Part shown: in pieces, positions 53,487 through 64,000 of the stretch
Numbering within the stretch: the first letter of the stretch is position 1
How the letters are laid out: every line of letters starts with the position of its first letter
DNA from: Rhizoctonia solani
Taxonomy: Eukaryota; Basidiomycota; Agaricomycetes; Cantharellales; Ceratobasidiaceae
Assembly: GCF_016906535.1 (NCBI RefSeq)
Contig: NC_057375.1
Span: 2,108,001-2,172,000, forward strand
Reading direction: 5' to 3'
DNA: 64,000 bases
Notes under the pieces: model-generated
Database searches by the model: none
What the model was told of the DNA's origin: nothing
The model's input: only the letters and a program-made list of their open reading frames with translations
Position numbers and translations under genes: made by a program

Positions 53487-55708
53487 TCATAATGCCCACT
53501 TCATATCCCCAGAACCCATTCTCCTATTCTGCTTTGCATAGTACAGCCTTAGCCCACAAACAACTAGACTTCCAAATAGGAGCATTGCAAAATTTGTCAT
53601 ATGTCCTGTGTTTGAACACCTCGTGAGTACGCCTTGCCCCAAGTTTAATCGAAGCAAGGGAGATTACCTGTGATATATCCCGGCTTCTCGTTTGCTTTGT
53701 ATATCCAGACTCCAATAATTTGGCCAGTACCTAAGTACGAATGTTTTCATAAATTCGCAGAACTCAGTTTTAGTGTTTGAACCTACCTCCCGTTGAGATA
53801 TTGATAGCTATCGCGAGTCCAACCGCACCAGCACCACGAATATTAGTCGAGAGCCAACCTAAAAGTGGCGCTAGAATTCCATGACATCCCCGATTTAATC
53901 AAAACCTTGTGCACTGGGTATATATATATCACTTACGAATACTTCCGAACGATCCTGAAGCGGCAAGGCATAAAAATGCGAAACGTGCCTTGAATGCTTT
54001 TTCGGGAAGTAGAGCTTGGGCAAGAAAAGCGAAAGCCCCCACTGCCATAGAGCTAGCAGACACTAAACTGCGCTGGTTTTTGGTGTCCGCGAGCCATGAG
54101 AGAGTGAGAGTAACAAAATATGCACAAGCATAGGGGGCTACATATCGTCAGCGTGAGAGCATACACCGCAATCAAACTCAACTTACGAACTGTGAACAGT
54201 TGGGCATCTAGACCTTCATAACCAAGTCCCGCGACAATCGTTGGAGAGAACAGAGACAGCGAGCTAAACGGAACAGAGATGGTGATGTACGCAACGGCAT
54301 GAGCCCATACTCGCCATCCCAAAAGAGTCTGCTTGGCTTCGGCCCATGTGACTCGGGAATGACTAAAGGCGGGAATTAATTAGATTTACAGAAATATTAA
54401 TTACACTTAACTTACTGCGTCGAAGCAATACCTTCCAAGCGGCGAACAACCCGATCTCGTTCATGGGCTGACAGCCACTTGGCGGTCTCGGGAAAGTCGG
54501 GGAAAAAGAACCAGACCAGTATAGAGCTTAAAACGCTGGGAATGCCTGGTATAAAGTTAGAGTAGATTTGACTCGAGATAAACACGAGTGCCAATCACCT
54601 TCCAAGATAAATAGCCACCGCCAAGCTTCAAGTCCAGCAGTCATATTCATAAACCCAACACCATAGGCTATAGCCCCTCCAAATGCGCCTATAGGACAAC
54701 TTTCAGAGCTATTACTGGAGAATATTTTGCTCGGAACTCACCAGCCAGAGTGGAAGATGCCAGTACCAATGCGACTCTGAGCGATCGTTCTTCAGGGCGA
54801 TACCAAAAAGTAAAGAAATAGACCAAGCCGGGGAATAATCCTCTGGGAGAGAAGTTAATTTGATCCGATATATCCAATGGTTGACTCACGCTTCGAATGT
54901 TCCCAGCAGAAACCGGACAGCAGTTAGAGCGCCGTAAGAGTGAACGCCACCGAGTGAAATCGTGAGGGCTCCCCATGAGAACATCAAGAACGCAATCCAT
55001 CGCTACATGCGCCAGGCGTAAGATATGTATAGGGCGATTCCACCCGTTAAATCAAACATACTGATGGGCTGAAGCGTTTCAGACAATAGTTGGAGGGGAC
55101 TTCGAAGGATATGTATGCAATGAGAAAAACCTGGCGGACGATTGTTCATTTGTACTGATAAATGATTGAGTTTTGAGCCACTTGCCATGAGTGCTATGGT
55201 ATATTGCAGATTCCTTTGAAAGATAATGAATTAAACTTGGGTAATTGGCAATGCGAAGCCCAAGCGTACAGCACTTACGTCAAAGATAAAGATTGCATTA
55301 ATGAATTTCCACTTTGACTGTTTAGCAATTTGGCGTTTCCCTAAAATAGGTTGTAGCACTATTCACAGACTCATATACAATCCTTACTATATTAGAACTG
55401 TGGTCAAATTAATCGGCATCTTTGATCCCCAACCGTTGTGTATCGTGTTGAATAGACTCACCGGTCCAAGTAACAAAGTAAATAAATGAATGCAGCTGAA
55501 GGAACAATTCTACGATCAAGTTTATTTCGTAGCTTTCTGTCTGCTTCGCGTTCTTCCTGAACAGCCAGGTCACTGGTTTTCAAAAAGGTACGTCAAGGAG
55601 AAAATGTGAAATGGGAATGAAAATACCATACCTAGCCGAGCCAGTTATTTCTTTCTCCTCGATATGGAGGGCGGGCGACTCGGATTTGGCATCTGGAGGA
55701 AACGACAT
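53487..55708 (-). CDS. MFS transporter, anion:cation symporter (allantoate permease-like) family
   Basis: About a dozen exons splice into one frame of roughly 480 residues. The start (MSFPPDAKSESPALHIEEKE) leads to a cytosolic helix and LRNKLDRRIVPSAAFIYLLC, then YLDRSNIGNAKLLN, the signature of the ACS/allantoate permease family. Later segments are FEVPSNYCLKRFSPSRWIAF, TAVRFLLGTFEA, GLFPGLVYFFTFWYRPEERS, the loop FPDFPETAKWLSAHERDRVV and GAVGLAIAINISTGGTGQII. It spans a membrane with about twelve helices and imports small organic anions (relatives carry nicotinate, allantoate, biotin or pantothenate); the substrate is not readable. The SNI codons come from a 10-nt microexon (55388-55397), and one intron uses a GC donor (GCAAGT). 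The frame is intact to the stop at 53487. Confidence 0.85.
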
Positions 55709-56513
55709 AACAAGCCACGGTCGTAGACGGAACCAAGGTGTCGTTCCGGGTATGCAGGCCTTGGGCTGAGAAAACCTTATAAACGTGGGCTCCTGTTACT
55801 TCTCATCGGCGAATTCGTATTCTAGATATCGGACTTTTGTACGTTATTGATGCAAACCCGAGATCACGAGACTGGATTGGGGAGATGTATGAGCTTCGGT
55901 GCTAGCGCCTTCAGTAGCCGAGCGCTTGGCCTGATACCCAAAAATAGAACAATTGTAAGCCGGCGCAAAGTAGCTTGATATAAGTGGAGAATTCCAGAGC
56001 TATTGATATCTTGCACTATGAGATAGGTATAGCTTGAGGATTCCCAGAACGTAGTCTGTGTGCCCTTCAATAGTCAGTTTGTTATGTGGACACTTTACGA
56101 TAGTAGATATTGAATACAATAGATATAATATCACCTCCTCGATAGATTCCGTCACTTCTTTGCGTCAACATATACAGCAGGGAACACTGGACTCCTAAGC
56201 CGGGAGAGGAAAGTGCACAGAGTGTGAAAGTCACGTGACACTAGTATGTATAACCTAATACAAAGATATGATTTGATCCCGCTCATATCCCGTTCTCTGA
56301 ACCGCGGGCGGATCATCCACCGCGATCCCTGTAAGTGTATTAGTTCTCAGGCTATGATCAATCCCTGACCAAACATAGTGGCCTGTTACGCCGCACTCAT
56401 ATAGACCACAAGGATCTGTTCAATCCCTCCTTCAAAGTACGCCCCTTTTCGGGTCCACCGGCTTCCCCGGCAACTATTATTCTAACTCGCTCTTGCATTG
56501 ATTCGTCACCACT
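55709..56513. other. Divergent intergenic region
   Basis: About 800 bp holding promoters of the transporter and thiolase genes. No distinct element was recognised. Confidence 0.45.
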
Positions 56514-58505
56514 ATGCTCTGTACTCTTTCTCGCACTGGCATATCCTCGAAACATACATACCGGTCGTTCTCTGCGACAGTGCGCACTCTGGAACCCAAG
56601 AGCTTGTTCACTAAACATCCGGACGATGTCGTCCTTACACTTGCTCTTAGGACACCAATGTGTAAAGCCAAAAAAGGTGGATTAAAAGTGCGTCCACTCA
56701 GATTTAGTAACCTTTAAACTTTTTATGAAATTTATATATAGGATACTCCATCTGATGTGCTTTTGGTGGGTATGCTCAAAGCTGCACGTGAGCGTAGCGG
56801 AATTGATCCTGCACTAGTCGAGGACATTGTCGTTGGTGGGTTCCAAATCTCAACGAGCTCAGGCTCCTCGTATTGAAAGTGGTATCCCAGGAACATGTCA
56901 TGCCCCGAGTCCAGCCTACGAAGCTCGTGCTTCCGCCATCGCAGCCGGTTTTCCCAAACATGTCCCAGTTCAAGCCATCAACCGACTCTGTTCTTCCGGA
57001 CTCATGGCCCTGCGCAGTATCTCCGACTCGATTACCAAAGGCGATATCGATGTTGGACTGGCTGTCGGGGTAGAGAGTATGACACACAAGTGAGCGAGAC
57101 TTCGGAACTTTCTTTGGCGTTTTGCTGCATTCTTATTATTATTGTTTTCTAGTCCCCGCCCAACACCTAAATTCAATAGCGAGGAGATAAAAGCGAATCA
57201 GGCAGCAACGGATTGTGCCGAGGTACGGGTCTCTTCTTGCGTTCCTGCGGTTTATACTTGATTCTTTGACAGCCGATGGGATGGACCTCTGAAATGGTTG
57301 CTGCCGACTTTAACATTACTAGGGAAAAAATGGACGAGCTCGCACTGTTATCCCATAATCGCGCATCAGAGGCGCAAAAGTCCGGTCGATTCGACGAAGA
57401 AATCGTCCCTTTTAAAACTATATTAAAGGGCGAAGATGGGTCCGTTAAAGAAGTAGTGATTGATAAGGACGATGGTATACGACACGGATCTACCATCGAG
57501 GGTTTGGCCAAGGTGCGCCGCAAGGAGTATGGACTTTGGAAGTGAATTTTGCGTTGATGTGTCTTTAGGCTCGTAGTGCATTCCCAGACTGGGGTCAAGC
57601 CCGCTCCACCGGAGCAAACTCTAGTCAAGTCACCGATGGTGCTGCGGTCGCTCTCTTGATGCGTCGGAGTACCGCCGAGAAATTAGGCTTGGCGGATAAA
57701 ATTATTGCAAAGCACGTTGCTACTAGTGTAGTTGGTCCGTATAATTCTATTAAATGACTCTGATTTATGACTGATTGATGGGCATTTGCGTAGGGGTTGA
57801 GCCCAGACATATGGGAGTTGGGCCTGCATAGTAAGCAAATCAAGTTGCATCTCTGTGTATCACAGGCTGATATTTCCTGTGCGCATTGTCACAGCGCCAT
57901 TCCGTTAGTGTTATTTCTTGTATTTCCAGCATATATCTCACCGCGCGCTTATCCACGTAGGAAAGTTCTGGAGCGGACAGGACTCAAAACTAGTGACGTC
58001 GACCTCTTCGAAGTGAGCCTCTGACTTAAATTTCATACCCAAGCGTTTAATCAGCCCTACACCCAGATAAACGAAGCCTTTGCTTCTATGTAAGTTTGTC
58101 TTGATTAGAATATTCGCCATGGGTTCAGCTCATTTCGTGGCCGACCATAGGTACGTTTATTGTGTAGACAAGCTCGGTCTAGATATTGAAAAGGTCAACG
58201 TAAACGGCGGAGCCATGTGAGTTTATATTCTTTATAGTGGTGATCTACTCGTACTCACTTCTAATTCGTAGCGCGCTCGGACATCCACTCGGTGCAACCG
58301 GGATCCGCCAGGTAGCAACAGGTCTTGCGGAACTCCGCCGGAGAAACGGAAAGATCCTGTGTACCTCGATGTGCATCGGTTCTGGGTGAGTGCATATAGT
58401 CGCCTCTATTTATCTGCGTAATGTGTATTGACGATCAACACAAGGATGGGGGCTGCTGCTATTTTTGTAAATGAAACAGCCCAAAAGGTTGCCGCGAAGC
58501 TTTAA
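56514..58505 (+). CDS. 3-ketoacyl-CoA thiolase
   Basis: About ten exons give roughly 420 residues. Catalytic features are complete: the acyl-accepting cysteine in INRLCSSGLMALRS, the histidine in NGGAIALGHPLGATG, and the second cysteine in MCIGSGMGAAAIF. The protein carries out the last step of fatty acid beta-oxidation, thiolysis of 3-ketoacyl-CoA to acetyl-CoA and a shortened acyl-CoA. The C-terminus is AKL, a good type 1 peroxisomal signal, while the N-terminus (MLCTLSRTGISSKHTYRSFS) is rich in Arg, Ser and Thr and could act as a mitochondrial presequence. A 9-nt exon at 57895-57903 is needed to restore YAIPKVLERTG. All other introns have GT-AG ends and agreeing phases. The close sequence family is ACAA1-like. 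Confidence 0.9.
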
Positions 58506-58765
58506 ATGCCTGTCATGGAGAAATGAAAATATGTATAACTAGGTAGCTGCACGGCACAATGTGATATTAGCTGTATTCATTAACTGCTCATGGAAATATC
58601 ACATTGATTGGCACGAATTTATGATGGATATATATTACAATCAAGTTACAATTTTTGGATTGGTTTGATTTCAATGTAATCGGTCCGCAGAATAATGCTC
58701 ATATCCCAGCTCCTCAGTGGCTATAACTCATTTAGTAAATGAATCACTCCGATCCGAAAAATCAC

Positions 58766-59167
58766 TCACTTGAACACACCTCCAGTGAGGAGATTTCCAA
58801 CACCCTGGATAGTCTTGCCAGCACCATACAGAATCCCACCGGCGGCAAATATCGCCCCACCAGCAACCGCAAAAGGCGCAGCGATCAAGATGCCCAAGCC
58901 CTTTGCCAGCGGCATCAGAATATTTTCCTTTTCTTCCGCAGAGCTGGACTCGTATTGACTGGCCTTTGCATGCCAGGCATCCTTGGACTCTTGGTCGGGG
59001 TAAGCGTTGCCTACATTATGCATCGCAGAAACAATTTCGCGGTCCAGAGCTGATACTTGTGCTTGGTCACCCTTGCTATCTGCATCTCTGCGTTTCTGGA
59101 ATAGGTCCTGCAGTTCGTTCAGCTTCTGCCTGGCATCTTCCTCGTTGGATTCGGAAATATTTGTCAT
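58766..59167 (-). CDS. Small protein with helical N-terminus and glycine-zipper C-terminus
   Basis: A 133-codon frame from an ATG at 59167. Residues 1-85 are charged and helical (DARQKLNELQDLFQKRRDAD). Residues 87-130 are a Gly/Ala-rich hydrophobic stretch with repeated GxxxG-like spacing (FAVAGGAIFAAGGILYGAGK, then IQGVGNLLTGG), the pattern of membrane-inserting glycine zippers. No family name comes to mind. A GTGAGT just before the stop could be a splice donor leading to an extra short exon. It lies downstream of, and convergent with, the thiolase gene. Confidence 0.65.
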   Translation of the reverse strand: MTNISESNEEDARQKLNELQDLFQKRRDADSKGDQAQVSALDREIVSAMHNVGNAYPDQESKDAWHAKASQYESSSAEEKENILMPLAKGLGILIAAPFAVAGGAIFAAGGILYGAGKTIQGVGNLLTGGVFK

Positions 59168-60724
59168 AGCTGATGCCTGAGGAAATTTGGTTAGAGTGGG
59201 TGGTTTGGTAGTGCTATGAGATTGGCTCGTGTTACCTTTGAATGTGCAGAGTGATGTGGATGGATCTGGAGCTGGGTGTGGCTCTTTGGAACTTTAGCCA
59301 CCCTTGACACCACTGCTGATGAATGACGTCAATGAGTTACATTATGTCATCTTGGAATGATTGGGTAAGTCAGTCGGTCTGGGCGTGGTCGAGCGTCGAA
59401 CCTGGCCATCACATGCATCACCTATGGCTATGCGATCTCCCGAAAAGGCTTGTCGATGTATATACCACAGTCATGGTTGCTTATACGCTCGTATCTATTT
59501 GAAAATTATTCATTCTGCTTTTAGTTGGATGCAGGTTTAATTATCTACTAATGACCCCTCCACCCACCAAGCGAAATACCAGTCTCGCACCAGCTATATG
59601 AATAATTCATCCGACTTGAGCTCATATATTTTCCCCAATATCTGTTTGAAGAGCTACCTCATCCAAAGAACTACGATAATGAACACTCATTTTATCGGCT
59701 CTTCAAATTGTGGAGAGCTTGGCTACAAAAACGGTGGGAGTGAGTACTAGCCCTCCAAAAGCTCCCCACATCCCTTTGAAGTCAGTATCTTTCAGCTCGT
59801 ATATCCGAATCCTCAACTCTGATAATTAACACGCCGCCGGCGTGGCTTAGATATCGGGAAGCTCGCGTATAGGTGCCAAGGAAGTGCTGCTCGGAAATAG
59901 TAACAGAAATCCACGCCTCAACATGCAAGAACCGTAGACTCTTCAACTAGCTAGATGAATTCGATCCGATTGCTATCGCCGCTTACTCACGGGATTTTGA
60001 TAAAGTCCGAATTACATTTACAACTAACACATTCATTTGTTATTAATCATAGAGGACAACCAAGTCGCATGGTGCGCTTTCGTTGTGAGTGACGGGAATT
60101 TAATAACCTTGCTTCTAATTTGTGACGCAACCATAGCTATTACTTGTAGACTTCTGGATATTTGAACCACCCAGATTCAGAGCCTGGGGAAAAGATGTAT
60201 TTCAACTGTGATTGTCGGAATCTAATGTCGCCATCCGTGAGTAACTGACACGATACGGCATTTCCGGGGTACGCCTCCGTGTGGACGAGAATTAGCCGCC
60301 CTATCAGAGCCGTTAGTCAACCTCGAATTCTCCGAGCATGTGCACACACCACGTGAGCGAACCGGATTTACACTTCTCAAGACTTGGCGAAGTTCTTCTA
60401 CCAATAGACCTAATACCTGAACTTCTCCATATGGGGAACTCTAGGCGGGATCTGTTACGCGTACGAGCGCGTGGATAGTGGGCCATACCACAAGGTGAGT
60501 TCCGGATGACGGTGCATGCATATGCTACATGGTAGCCATTGGACATTCTTGATGTGTAGATTCGGAATCATCAAAGGGAACCGACGGACGTGTTCAAATG
60601 CATTCCAAGGGCCGCTAGCACATATAAGTAAGCACCATTTCCCAATGCTGTTCTTCATAGCAGCTTCGTCGCTTTGCTATACCGTTCCAACCTCTCCTTC
60701 GCTCTCTTTCTCTCTAGGCCCGCC
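59168..60724. other. Intergenic region
   Basis: About 1.55 kb. No gene is recognised. The last 40 bp before the protease start are CT-rich (CTCCTTCGCTCTCTTTCTCT), a typical fungal transcription-start context. Confidence 0.45.
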
Positions 60725-63199
60725 ATGGTTTCTGTCAAAGGACTCGCCGCTGTTGCGCTCATGATCGCCTCTGGGGCTGTCGCCGCCCCATGGTACGTCC
60801 ATCCCACTGACCTATGCATATATACGGGGAACTAATCACATTTCCTGCATGGTTTAGGGATCCCACCTCTCGCTACGCTACGCACAGCGTTCGTTCTGTA
60901 GGCCCCCAAAAGGTCAAACTCACCACCTACAGCCCACCGGCAACTTTCGAGGTATCTATCCTTTAGCTTAACCTATTATGAAAACCACAACTCACCATTA
61001 AACTCAGACCTACGGAGTAGAAGGAGTGGTTCACCCGCTCGCCAAGCGCGGCATCACCGATGCTTCGCCTGCCGACGCCGCCAAGAGCTTCTTGGAGAGC
61101 AAGTTGGGTGTCAAGCCTGAGGATTTGTCTCGCAAGAGCGGACACTCGTCGGATGTCGCCTCGTTTGAGTATTTCACTCAGACCTTTGTGAGTAATCATC
61201 ATTCGAAATGATTTCCTGGCTCCATTTTCTTAACCTGGCTGTTTATTAAATGCATTTAGAACGGCATTCCGGTTGCTAATGCTGTTGCCAACGTCGGTCT
61301 GAAGAACGACAAGGTGACTTCCTTTGGTGCTAGCTTTGTCAAGCCCAGTAAGACAGCATTCCGCTATTTTATTCTTCGGCTGTTTTTAACCTAGTATTTA
61401 CAGAGAGTGTTGCGGCCCCCCAGCCCAAGCTATCAAAGGAGGAAGCCATTTCCAAAGCTGAGAGCGTTACCGGAGTCAAGTACAACAACGCCCCTACCAC
61501 TCTCGAGGTATGCTAATATATTAATATACCCCCAATATGAAAAATAACTAATAATTGGGACTAAAGTACTTTGCGAAAGACAACGACCATGTTGTCCTCA
61601 CCCACGTTGTGCAAGTTAGGAGCCAAGAGCCCCCAGAGTTCTACAGTGTCTACGTCGATGCCAACTCGGGTGAAGTTGTGAATGTGGTCGACTTTATCAT
61701 TGATGCGAGCGTGAGTACTTTAAACTGCGGCTATATACCATATTGACCCCAGTGGCAGTACCGTGTTGTTCCCTTCAACGTCCAAGATCCCACTAAAGGC
61801 TACTCTGTTCAAACCAATCCCGCGGACAGCGTTGCCTCCCCCAACGGCTGGCACACCGTCGGAAGCACCACCTCGACCAATACTTCTGGCAACAACGTGA
61901 TTGCTTTCAAGAGCACCACTAGCGCGACCACATCCCAATCGAGCGCGACCAACAACTACGACTATGCATACAACGCTGCAGTTGCACCCACTACTAGCCC
62001 CAACGTTGATGCTGCCCGTACCAACGCATTCTACACTGCGAATATGGTTCATGACTTTACGGTGTGTTCATGCCCAAACCGGCGCTTCTTTTATTCTTAT
62101 GTATTGACTCACGGTTTTTCTAGTACCGATACGGATTTGACGAAGCCTCTTACAACTTCCAAAACGACAACAACGGAAAGGGTGGAAAGGGCAACGACCG
62201 CATTCAACTCTATGCCCAGGACACTTCGGGTACCAACAACGCTTACTTCACCTCTTCTGCCGACGGCCAGACGTCCGAAATTCACATGTACACTTGGACC
62301 TACACAAACCCTCGCCGAGATGGTGATCTCGAAAACGACATTATCGTCCACGAATACGGACACGGTGTCTCTACCCGTCTCACGGGAGGCGGAACCGGCA
62401 CGTGCTTGAGGACTACCGAGGCTGGTGGAATGGGAGAGGGCTGGAGCGATGCCCTTGCCGAACTCACGGAGGTCAACTCCGCCACTTTGGCTGATTTCAC
62501 CCTGGGCGCATACGTGACCGGTATCGCGGGCGGCATTCGTAGCTACCCTTACTCGACCAGCAAGACCACGAACCCCCTCACCTATGGATCTCTGGGGACC
62601 CGAAACGAGGGTTAGTGTCTACCATCTTTGCTTCTTGTGTTTTCTTACTGATATGCGGTTTAGTTCACGATATTGGCGAGATTTGGGCTTTGATCTGGCA
62701 TGAAATTTTCGCCAGTCTCCTTACCAAATAGTGAGTAATAAGGTCATATTCAAAACACTAGTAACTTAACCTTCATTATCTAGCGGTTACTCGGCGGACA
62801 GGTTTAACCCCGCGGGCACTGCAGGCAACATTGTGGCTGCGTATGCGCATATATCTTTCAAAAGACTCCGGGATATACTGACAATTTAATCAGGCACCTG
62901 TTTATCGATGCGTTCAAGTTGCAGCCCTGCAACCCTACTTTCTTGACCGCTCGTGATGGTATATACACTTTCTGCCTTTAGTTGTAGCTAATCTAACATT
63001 TGATTCCAGCTATCATCCAGGCAGATGCCAACAGGTACGCCGGCGCAAACAAGTGCTTGCTCTGGCAAGCATTCGCTAAGCGCGGCTTGGGAAGCGGTAG
63101 GTCAAATACGTCGCTTTCTTGGGAGATATTTCTGATTTGATTAATCTAGGTGCTACGGCAACCAAGAAGGACAACACGGCAGTTCCCTCTGGGTGCTAG
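60725..63199 (+). CDS. Secreted metalloprotease of family M36 (fungalysin)
   Basis: About thirteen exons splice into roughly 598 residues, the standard length for the pre-pro-enzyme. A signal peptide (MVSVKGLAAVALMIASGAVA) is followed by an FTP/PepSY-type propeptide of about 210 residues that keeps the enzyme inactive. The catalytic domain has the zinc motif IIVHEYGHGVSTRL near residue 404 and the third ligand in MGEGWSDALAE about 30 residues later. The closing blocks are DIGEIWALIWHEIFASLL and LFIDAFKLQPCNPTFLTARD, with the final cysteine at the end of the protein. It is secreted, matures by removing its propeptide, and degrades extracellular proteins. The frame and all splice phases are intact. 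The stop TAG is at 63197-63199. Confidence 0.92.
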
Positions 63200-64000
63200 A
63201 GCGGCATTTGTTCTCGGAACCCGAATGTACCTTTACCGCATGTGTTATTTACAGGCAGCCCTGTACACCTGAATCGCAATCATTTTTACTATATTCAACT
63301 AAGACCGCATGACCTGAGTAATCACTAAATGTTCTCTCTTGTTCTATACTATTAAGGGATAGATATGCAGATCATTGGAGATCCGCAATTCCATGCATCG
63401 TAGCTACTGAAGCTGTGATTCCTTCCCCAATTGATTCACAGTACTTTCAAATCATTCTTCATAATACCAACCCATATAATTAACAACTACCTACTCATTT
63501 CGTCATATTTATATTTGAAGTTAATTCGGTGGATAACGTACGGTCATGATCGCCCCAAAGCTCAACTCGCTGTTTGATTGGACCCCTTGACTATTTGACT
63601 GCGAGGGGGGCTGCCCAGACAAATTTGATTTCGAGGGCAGGTGCAAAGCGCGTCAGCACGATCACGTTGCATTGATGTGCCAATGCTATTTGCCTAATCG
63701 GGATACGAAAATGCGTAAGATTAGATATACAAGAGATTTGACCAATTTTTTTTTGGCCGGGCGTAGTTCTCCCCCAAAAGAAAGGAATATTAATCATCGG
63801 GTGACAGGAGAGTATAAAAACCGCGCACACTTACACTGATTTTCTGCCTGCGTCTATCCGATCATAACTCCACAATATATTATACGCATTTCGGACTTGG
63901 TATGTGTTTGAAGCTGGTATTTTTCATGTTTGTTAACCATCATCATACAATAGATACATTCCGAAAGCCCACATCATACATCGTTTTCTGTCCATTCAAT
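63200..64000. other. 3' flank and possible promoter of a gene beyond the window
   Basis: About 800 bp without a coding segment. A TATAAAAA at 63813-63820 followed by a CT-containing stretch suggests a plus-strand promoter for a gene starting near or beyond the right edge. Confidence 0.4.
63813..63820 (+). promoter_or_regulatory. TATA-like box
   Basis: TATAAAAA in a plus-strand context with no coding frame before the end of the window. The gene it might serve is not visible. Confidence 0.35.

Overview
The window reads as genomic DNA of a filamentous basidiomycete, most likely an Agaricomycete close to Rhizoctonia or Ceratobasidium. Genes sit on both strands and are cut by many 45-65 nt introns. 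The gene content also fits: a sphingolipid C9-methyltransferase, a PL14 lyase, an M36 fungalysin, a fungal Zn2Cys6 factor and a strongly expanded tyrosine-kinase-like (TKL) kinase family with 'HGDLKG' catalytic loops. The species call is inference. I saw no rRNA, CRISPR array or convincing tRNA. Gene models were spliced by eye from GT-AG (and a few GC-AG) signals and reading frame.

Layout: 0-0.5 kb, N-terminus of a Zn2Cys6 transcription factor (-). 0.8-10.3 kb, kinase block one: a single TKL kinase (+), a broken Ty3/gypsy-type LTR element, an MLKL-like gene with a four-helix N-terminal domain and a pseudokinase (-), and a two-kinase gene (+). 11-12.4 kb, secreted PL14 lyase (-). 13.7-18.3 kb, an intact medium-chain reductase and a frameshifted paralogue whose first intron holds a MITE (both -). 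18.3-27 kb, a sparse region with a C2H2 factor, a small membrane protein, a GNAT acetyltransferase and a weak hypothetical gene. 28-29.3 kb, G-protein beta subunit (+). 30.3-46.2 kb, kinase block two: a hypothetical gene (-), a tandem kinase gene (+) carrying an apparently intact Tc1/mariner transposon inside one intron, an AIG1-like GTPase (-), a deleted hAT element, and a paralogous tandem kinase gene with a premature stop (+). 46.7-48.5 kb, sphingolipid C9-methyltransferase (+). 50-53 kb, a small secreted cysteine-rich protein (+) and a mucin-like single-pass membrane protein (-). 53.5-58.5 kb, an MFS anion:cation symporter (-) and a 3-ketoacyl-CoA thiolase (+). 58.8-59.2 kb, a small glycine-zipper protein (-). 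60.7-63.2 kb, M36 fungalysin (+).

The most interesting content is the kinase material: five genes with eight kinase domains. Three genes pair a degenerate kinase domain with a second, canonical-looking one, the arrangement known from JAKs and plant tandem kinase proteins. A fourth joins a four-helix-bundle N-terminus to a pseudokinase that has lost both catalytic aspartates, as in the necroptosis effector MLKL. All seven domains of the HGD-type share a 9-nt microexon. This looks like a fast-evolving, transposon-invaded signalling or cell-death locus; that role is inference from architecture.
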